Shown in pieces: positions 32,652-37,374 of a stretch of 37,374 nt of DNA. Each line of letters opens with the position of its first letter. Within the stretch, counting starts at the first letter, position 1. The stretch spans positions 1-37,374 of the forward strand of contig JANQIN010000111.1 of NCBI GenBank assembly GCA_028282145.1, read 5' to 3'. The translations under genes and the position numbers were made by a program. The notes beneath the pieces were generated by a model that did not search any database, had not been told where the DNA came from, and was given only the letters and a program-made list of their open reading frames with translations. Source of the stretch: Thermodesulfobacteriota bacterium (GTDB taxonomy: Bacteria > Desulfobacterota > Desulfuromonadia > Desulfuromonadales > Geopsychrobacteraceae).

Positions 32652-34027
32652 CAGCGCTCCCGCAGGGCGTTTTGTTTGGCTTTCAGAATCGGTTTCAGTA
32701 GATAGTCCAGGACGGATTTCTGCCCCGTGAGAATGTCGACATTCGCTGTCATCCCGGGGATGATCGGAAGTTTGGCTCCCCGATAGGTCAGACTGTTGGT
32801 CTTGGTGCGAAGTTTGACCTTGTAATAGCTTTCCCCGTCGTCGTCGGTAATCGTATCGGCACTGATCTGTTCGACGGTTCCTTCGAGGCCGCCATAGATC
32901 GAAAAGTCGTACGCCGAGATTTTTACCATGGCGTGTTGGCCTGGATGGAGAAAGGCGATATCCGCCGGTCGAATTCTGGCCTCAATCAGCAGGGTGTCGT
33001 CCAGAGGGACGACCTCCATAATCGGTTCTCCCGGTTTGATGACCCCGCCGATCGTATTGATGTTGATCTGCTTGATGGTGCCCCGGACAGGGGACTGGAC
33101 ATCGGTACGGCTCACTCTGTCCTGACCTGCACGAATCGATTCGGTCAGTGATTTCAGTTCACCCTGACGACGGTTCAATTCATCAAGCGCCAGGGTCTGG
33201 AACTCGGCCTCACGTTGTGAAATGCGTCTGCGAGCCTCCTCAACGGCTTGTTCTATACGGGGAATGCCGAGCCGAAGCGCATCGATATCACCCTGAGTTG
33301 TAATCTTTTCCCGCTGCAGCTGAAGGTAGTCGACCTTGGCATAAAGGCCTTGGTCGAGAAGCCCTTTGGCGATGGCCAGTTGCTCGTCGATAGCCTTCAT
33401 GCTGGCACGCAATTGCTTCAGGCGTCCTCGCATCTCCCGGACTTCCTGTTGCTTCTGCCCAAGTTGCGCCTTAAGGACTTTGATCTCCGATTCTTGCTGT
33501 TGCTTTTTGGCGTCAAAAACGCTGCGTTCGGTTTGTCGAAGCTCAGGATGGTCTTTCAGGCTGTCCGGAAACAGGAGCGGCTGCCGGCGTGTTTCCGCAA
33601 GAAGGCGGGCGATGGCCGCCTCTTGTGCCAGAGCCTGTTGGAAAAAATCGCGATATTGACTCGCTGCAATCTCATTACTGAGGCGAACAAGGGTGTCACC
33701 ACGGTTGACGATCTGGTTTTCCTCGACAAAAATCTGTTCAAGAATTCCGCCCTCCAGATTCTGAATCACTTGGACTCTTTGGCTTGGGATCACCTGACCT
33801 GCTCCCCGTGTTACCTCGTCCAAGACTGCCTGGCTGGCCCAGAACAGAAACCCGATAACCAGCAGGAACACGACCATCGAAAGAAGATAGGCGAAATTTG
33901 TCCCCGTACGATGAATGGCAGCATCGACCTCACTCATGAAGCGAAGGTCCTCCTGCTCAACCCCCTGGTTCCCATGTCTGACCGAAGGAAGCAGGAACCC
34001 GAACAAAATTCGAATTCCCCTTTTCAT
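32651..34027 (-). CDS. lapC: LapC-type membrane fusion protein of a type I secretion system
   Basis: The 458-residue HlyD-family adaptor has a cytoplasmic N-terminus, one membrane helix (about residues 44-66, FAYLLSMVVFLLVIGFLFW), a lipoyl half (QRVQVIQNLEGGILEQIFV), a long alpha-helical hairpin (about 130-285) and the second lipoyl/beta-barrel region with VRGTIKQININTIGGVIKPGEPIMEVVP. It joins the LapB ATPase to an outer-membrane TolC-type channel. The ATG overlaps the lapB TGA (ATGA). No lapE/TolC gene is seen in the window. Confidence 0.92.
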   Translation of the reverse strand: MKRGIRILFGFLLPSVRHGNQGVEQEDLRFMSEVDAAIHRTGTNFAYLLSMVVFLLVIGFLFWASQAVLDEVTRGAGQVIPSQRVQVIQNLEGGILEQIFVEENQIVNRGDTLVRLSNEIAASQYRDFFQQALAQEAAIARLLAETRRQPLLFPDSLKDHPELRQTERSVFDAKKQQQESEIKVLKAQLGQKQQEVREMRGRLKQLRASMKAIDEQLAIAKGLLDQGLYAKVDYLQLQREKITTQGDIDALRLGIPRIEQAVEEARRRISQREAEFQTLALDELNRRQGELKSLTESIRAGQDRVSRTDVQSPVRGTIKQININTIGGVIKPGEPIMEVVPLDDTLLIEARIRPADIAFLHPGQHAMVKISAYDFSIYGGLEGTVEQISADTITDDDGESYYKVKLRTKTNSLTYRGAKLPIIPGMTANVDILTGQKSVLDYLLKPILKAKQNALRER

Positions 34028-36228
34028 ATCGGCCTCCTGCTGGAGCCTTGTGGGCCTCGAACCTGTTCATTCTGTAAGGCCTCCAGCACCTGATCCTTCG
34101 GACCATCGGCCACAATATGCCCCTGATCAATCACAATCAGTCGGTTTACCAGGGGCAACATGCTGCTGCGGTGAGTGATCAGCAAGAGTGTTTTATCCTC
34201 GACCATGCCGGCAAGCCGCTGGCGGAAGAGGGTTTCTGTGCTGTTGTCCATGGAGTTGGTCGGTTCATCCAGAATCAGGATGTCCGGGTCCTGCACCAGT
34301 GTGCGGGCGATCGCAACCGCCTGTCGCTGACCTCCTGAAAGAGCCTGGCCTCTTTCTCCGACCTGCAGACCGAACCCGGCAGGGTGTGACTTGATGAAAT
34401 CGGCAACTCCGGAGACCGCGGCAGCGCGTAACAGGATGCGGTCATCGACGAACGGATTGCCAAGGACGATGTTATCCCGCACTGAGCCATAGAACAGGTA
34501 GGTGTCCTGGGCCACATAGCCGATTTTTCGTCGGAGATCGGCGATATCGAGCTGTTGAATATCCACGCCGCCCACCTTGACGGCACCCTGAGAAGGCTGG
34601 TAAAGACCCATCATCAAACGACCGAGAGTGGACTTGCCGGAGCCGACACGGCCGATAATGCCCACTTTTTCTCCGGCTTTGATCTGAATGTTGACGGAAT
34701 GCAGAGCCATGGCGTCCGAGTTCGGATATTTGAAATGAACATGGGCCAACGTAATGGAACTTTGCAGGTGCTCTTGCTGAACATAATCTTTTAAATGATC
34801 CCTTTCGCCCGGAACATCCATAAGCGTGTCCAGGGCTCGAAGAGCCATTCGGGATTGCTGAAGGCGGGTCAGCAGAGCTGCAACGGCTCCAAGAGGAGCC
34901 ATGGCGCGCCCGACAAGGATGCTGCAGGCGATCAGACCGCCGAGCGTCAATTCGCCCGCCGATATCCTGTAGACACCCCAGATGATGATTCCCACACTCA
35001 CCACCTGTGAGCTGAATTGGGCAAAAGAGATGGAAAAGGTTGCCAGAGTGCGCGCCTTTCCGGACGAGCGAGCACTCATGCCAACGACCTGCTCCCAACG
35101 TTTCTGCATCTGACCGTCTGCCAGGCTGGTTTTGATGGCTTCAAGACCGCTGATGATTTCCACCAACAAGGCGTTTTTCTGGGTCGCCTCTTTGAAACCG
35201 CTCTCCACGACCTTGCGGAAGGGGAACTGCAGACCGTAGCCCACCAGAATGACCAGAGGAACTGCGATCGCCGGAACAAGGGCAATCGGGCCACCGATGA
35301 AGGCGATGATGGCAATAAAGAGGGCGATAAACGGAAGGTCGATCAGAGCCAGAAGACTGGTAGAAGAGAAGAACTCCCTCAAAGATTCGAATTCACGCAG
35401 GTTGTTGGCAAGAGAACCCGTTGATTCCGGTTTCTGGTCGAGGCGAATGGCCATCAACTGCTGCATGAGGCGGCTTGCGATGATCACGTCTGCATTTTTG
35501 CCGGCCGTGTCAACGAAAAAGCCTCTGAGATTCCTGAGGATGAATTCGAAAAGGAAAGCAATCAACACCCCGGTTGCCAAGACCCAGAGTGTTTCAACAG
35601 CGTTGTTGGGAACAACACGGTCGTACACGTTCATGACAAAGAGAGGGCTTGCAAGGGCGAGGAGGTTCACCGCCAGAGTTGCCAGTATGACGTGGCGATA
35701 GATAGGCCAGAATCGCCCGATGTTGCCCCAGAACCAAGGCCGACTCTCTTTGAATGTGAGATGACTTGAGCGACTGTCCAGATGCCCCTGTGGTTGGGCG
35801 AAGAGGGCATACCCGGTAAAAGATTCTTGGAGTCGCTCCGTAGGGACTTTTCGGGAAGTACCAGGTGTCTCCGGGAAAATGACGGTCGCCTCGGTCCCGG
35901 AAAGTTCCTGCAGAACACAGGTATTGTTTTTTTCAAGAAGCAGAATGCACGGCAGGGTCAGGGGCGAAATGTCGCCCAGCTTTGGGCGGTGAACCGTATT
36001 GGCGGTAAAACCATGCTGATTCAAAGCACGCAGGCAGGCGTTAACCGTTGTCTCCTTGCCTTGATGGGGGAGACCGGCTTTTAAGGAGTCGGTCGAAACC
36101 GGTTTTCCCGACAGCTTGCATAAAACGGATAGACTTTGGAGCAGAGGCGGATCAAAATCGATCCGTCCCGGAGAGGTTGCGGGGCTCTCCGCCTCGGGAA
36201 CTGTCCGTATTTGTTCTTGTGTTTTCAT
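34024..36228 (-). CDS. lapB: LapB-type ABC transporter of a type I secretion system
   Basis: The 734-residue exporter has an N-terminal C39-peptidase-like domain (about 30-150) without the catalytic cysteine-histidine arrangement, as in other adhesin exporters, a six-helix permease (about 180-460) and a C-terminal ATPase with Walker A GRVGSGKSTLG, signature LSGGQRQAVAIA and Walker B ILILDEPTNSMD. It powers secretion of the adhesin encoded divergently. I use ATG 36228, giving MKTQEQIRT; the open frame upstream would add 22 hydrophobic residues without support. It is the first gene of lapB-lapC-lapG-HD-GYP. Confidence 0.92.
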   Translation of the reverse strand: MKTQEQIRTVPEAESPATSPGRIDFDPPLLQSLSVLCKLSGKPVSTDSLKAGLPHQGKETTVNACLRALNQHGFTANTVHRPKLGDISPLTLPCILLLEKNNTCVLQELSGTEATVIFPETPGTSRKVPTERLQESFTGYALFAQPQGHLDSRSSHLTFKESRPWFWGNIGRFWPIYRHVILATLAVNLLALASPLFVMNVYDRVVPNNAVETLWVLATGVLIAFLFEFILRNLRGFFVDTAGKNADVIIASRLMQQLMAIRLDQKPESTGSLANNLREFESLREFFSSTSLLALIDLPFIALFIAIIAFIGGPIALVPAIAVPLVILVGYGLQFPFRKVVESGFKEATQKNALLVEIISGLEAIKTSLADGQMQKRWEQVVGMSARSSGKARTLATFSISFAQFSSQVVSVGIIIWGVYRISAGELTLGGLIACSILVGRAMAPLGAVAALLTRLQQSRMALRALDTLMDVPGERDHLKDYVQQEHLQSSITLAHVHFKYPNSDAMALHSVNIQIKAGEKVGIIGRVGSGKSTLGRLMMGLYQPSQGAVKVGGVDIQQLDIADLRRKIGYVAQDTYLFYGSVRDNIVLGNPFVDDRILLRAAAVSGVADFIKSHPAGFGLQVGERGQALSGGQRQAVAIARTLVQDPDILILDEPTNSMDNSTETLFRQRLAGMVEDKTLLLITHRSSMLPLVNRLIVIDQGHIVADGPKDQVLEALQNEQVRGPQGSSRRPI

Positions 36229-36588
36229 AGTCCGCTGCTGAAAATAAAAAATTCTAATGAAATAGATTGTAACTAAAAAAAGTTGCAAGGCCAAGTTAAA
36301 ATATCTGAAATTACCAAAATCTCAGAGAAAATGCTCTGTAAGCTTGGAGCACTCCCAAAGTATGGCTTGAAATCTTCCCTTCTTCAGTGTCAAAAATTGT
36401 CACAAATGTACGCTAAAACGCTTGACATTGACGATATGTCATGGTTTATTGGGACAATGATCGTAGATTAAGTGGCGGGTTCTGGTCGCTTGAATTGATT
36501 GAACTTCCTGAAAAATAAATACATTGGCAATTTTTCGCGGGAATTCCATGACCGGGGAGTTGTCTATCTATAGTGAAAGGCTGACGTT
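36229..36588. promoter_or_regulatory. Divergent control region between lapB and the adhesin gene
   Basis: These 360 bases are AT-rich and hold no convincing gene. For the adhesin there is a promoter candidate TTGACA (36422-36427), 17-base spacer, TTTATT (36445-36450). The inverted repeat TGACAT (36423-36428) / ATGTCA (36436-36441) overlaps it, and two more TGTCA words lie just upstream at about 36390-36405. No clear lapB promoter and no c-di-GMP riboswitch could be recognised. Confidence 0.45.
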
Positions 36589-37374
36589 ATGTCGGATCCA
36601 AAAGAGACGGTTGTTGGGGAGAGTCAGGTCGACGTACAGGTACCTGCTCCGAAAGATGTTGAAGGTCAGACCGACAACAGTTCGGAGCAGGTACCGCAAA
36701 GCCCTGAGGAGATTGTTGCTTCAGACACGATCGAGCTTCTCTCGCTGGACAGTGGTCAGGAGCTTGAACCTGCAGCGGGCAATGCCGCTGGAGGTGGGGG
36801 CGCCGGTGACTATTCCGATGATGTGGGTGAGGCTCTGGGCTCTGTTGACCGACTGGACGTCCTGGACGTTGGAGTCTTCTCAGGTGAGGATCGTTCCGGC
36901 GAGATTTTTCTTGACGCCAACGGCGAAGGGGCAGGTAACGAGGGAGGCGGATCCGTCACACCTGGAAACCGTGCTCCTGCCGCTGTAAACGATTCAGTAA
37001 CTATTCCGGAAGACACCCGTTCGACATTCAATATTCTGGGAAACGACAGTGATCCGGATGGAGATCCTCTCACGGTCAGCAGTGCGTCTGCTTCCAACGG
37101 TACCGTGATCATCAATCCGGATGGGACTTTGGATTATGTTCCCAACACGAACTTTAACGGGACCGATACCATCACCTACGAGGTGAGTGACGGCAAAGGC
37201 GGAACCGATACCGCCACCGTGACGGTTACCGTGACTCCTGTAAACGATGCGCCGACGATCAGCGTGACCGCTGCCGCTGCGCTGAATGAAAACAGCGCCG
37301 CTGCCGGAGATGTGGTTGCGAGCTTTGTTGCCAATGACGAAGAAGACGGCACGCCGAGTGTGGACTTCACCAGC
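36589..37374 (+). CDS. LapA-type large adhesin, 5' part
   Basis: From ATG 36589 (AAAGG eight bases upstream; an in-frame TGA at 36574 excludes an earlier start) the frame stays open to the window end for 262 codons. Residues 1-60 are acidic and disordered-looking. A LapG-type di-alanine site PAAG lies at 61-64, with NAAG and a glycine run right after. Residues 127-220 form a first cadherin-like/tandem-95 repeat (NDSVTIPEDTRSTF, NDSDPDGDPLTV, NPDGTLDYVPNTNFNGTDTI, then VTVTPVNDAPT), and a second begins. The classical retention-module pattern before the cleavage site is not evident. It should be secreted by LapBC and released by LapG. Confidence 0.85.
   Translation, partial: MSDPKETVVGESQVDVQVPAPKDVEGQTDNSSEQVPQSPEEIVASDTIELLSLDSGQELEPAAGNAAGGGGAGDYSDDVGEALGSVDRLDVLDVGVFSGEDRSGEIFLDANGEGAGNEGGGSVTPGNRAPAAVNDSVTIPEDTRSTFNILGNDSDPDGDPLTVSSASASNGTVIINPDGTLDYVPNTNFNGTDTITYEVSDGKGGTDTATVTVTVTPVNDAPTISVTAAAALNENSAAAGDVVASFVANDEEDGTPSVDFTS
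36639..36695 (+). repeat. Long inverted repeat just inside the adhesin gene
   Basis: GGTACCTGCTCCGAA (36639-36653) and TTCGGAGCAGGTACC (36681-36695) are perfect 15-base inverted copies. The 27 bases between them continue the symmetry with TGTTG/CAACA and GGT/ACC, so the mRNA can form one long stem starting 50 bases after the start codon. Confidence 0.9.

Noticed and set aside
36283-36471. Possible 62-residue gene upstream of the adhesin
   Set aside because: It needs a TTG start without a ribosome site, has no recognisable domain, and overlaps the promoter and operator candidates.
36522-36536. Possible sigma-54 promoter (TGGCA...GC) before the adhesin
   Set aside because: The GG-to-GC spacing is nine instead of ten bases and the GC box lacks the TTGCA context.
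1-37374. CRISPR arrays, insertion sequences, rRNA genes
   Set aside because: No regularly spaced repeats, transposase genes, terminal inverted repeats or rRNA sequence were seen.

Overview
The window looks like a chromosomal segment of a Gram-negative bacterium, most likely a member of the Desulfuromonadia (the Geobacter/Desulfuromonas/Pelobacter group of the former Deltaproteobacteria). This is inferred from gene content: a complete type IV pilus pilMNOPQ block beside a prepilin peptidase, a futalosine-pathway menaquinone gene (mqnA), a roadblock protein inside an aro operon, and a Lap-type adhesin secretion system. Species cannot be named from sequence alone. Most of the DNA is moderately GC-rich, apart from an AT-rich island at about 2.8-5.3 kb and AT-rich starts of neighbouring glycan genes.

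Layout. (1) 1-762: a broken HDOD fragment joined directly to the C-terminal two thirds of a UbiA-family phosphoribosyl-lipid transferase. (2) 777-12761: a surface-polysaccharide cluster with an MsbA-like ABC exporter, an inverted AT-rich three-gene block (GH130/GT108-like propeller, GT8, pyruvyltransferase), a GT4, two GT2s, two tandem Stealth sugar-phosphate transferases, a TagD-like cytidylyltransferase, a CDP-alcohol phosphotransferase and a GT9. This gene set points to a phosphodiester-linked glycan. (3) 12762-18871: prepilin peptidase, a small XRE regulator with a strong sigma-70 promoter, and pilMNOPQ ending in a terminator. (4) 18931-24605: aroK-aroB-TPR-roadblock-aroQ-M24 peptidase-accB-accC, ending in a terminator. 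(5) 24675-25669: mqnA and a self-contained tRNA-Leu(UAA) unit. (6) 25756-29833: a lipid neighbourhood with a PgsA-like enzyme, a YqeG/Gep4-type HAD phosphatase, an sn-glycerol-1-phosphate dehydrogenase and a cardiolipin synthase. (7) 29817-37374: a Lap biofilm-adhesin module: lapB-lapC-lapG plus a membrane PAS/degenerate HD-GYP protein on the minus strand, and divergently the start of the large adhesin, which runs off the window.

How the parts fit together. Nearly everything outside the aro/acc/mqn housekeeping genes builds or controls the cell surface: glycan synthesis and export, pili, phospholipid head groups and a c-di-GMP-type adhesin. The most notable proposal is that the Lap module lacks the usual GGDEF/EAL LapD receptor and instead carries, in the same operon as lapG, a membrane-anchored HD-GYP protein whose metal-binding HD residues are lost while the GYP loop is kept. 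It may be a functional analogue of LapD built on a different c-di-GMP fold. The second notable point is an archaeal-type G1P dehydrogenase set among phosphatidylglycerol/cardiolipin genes.
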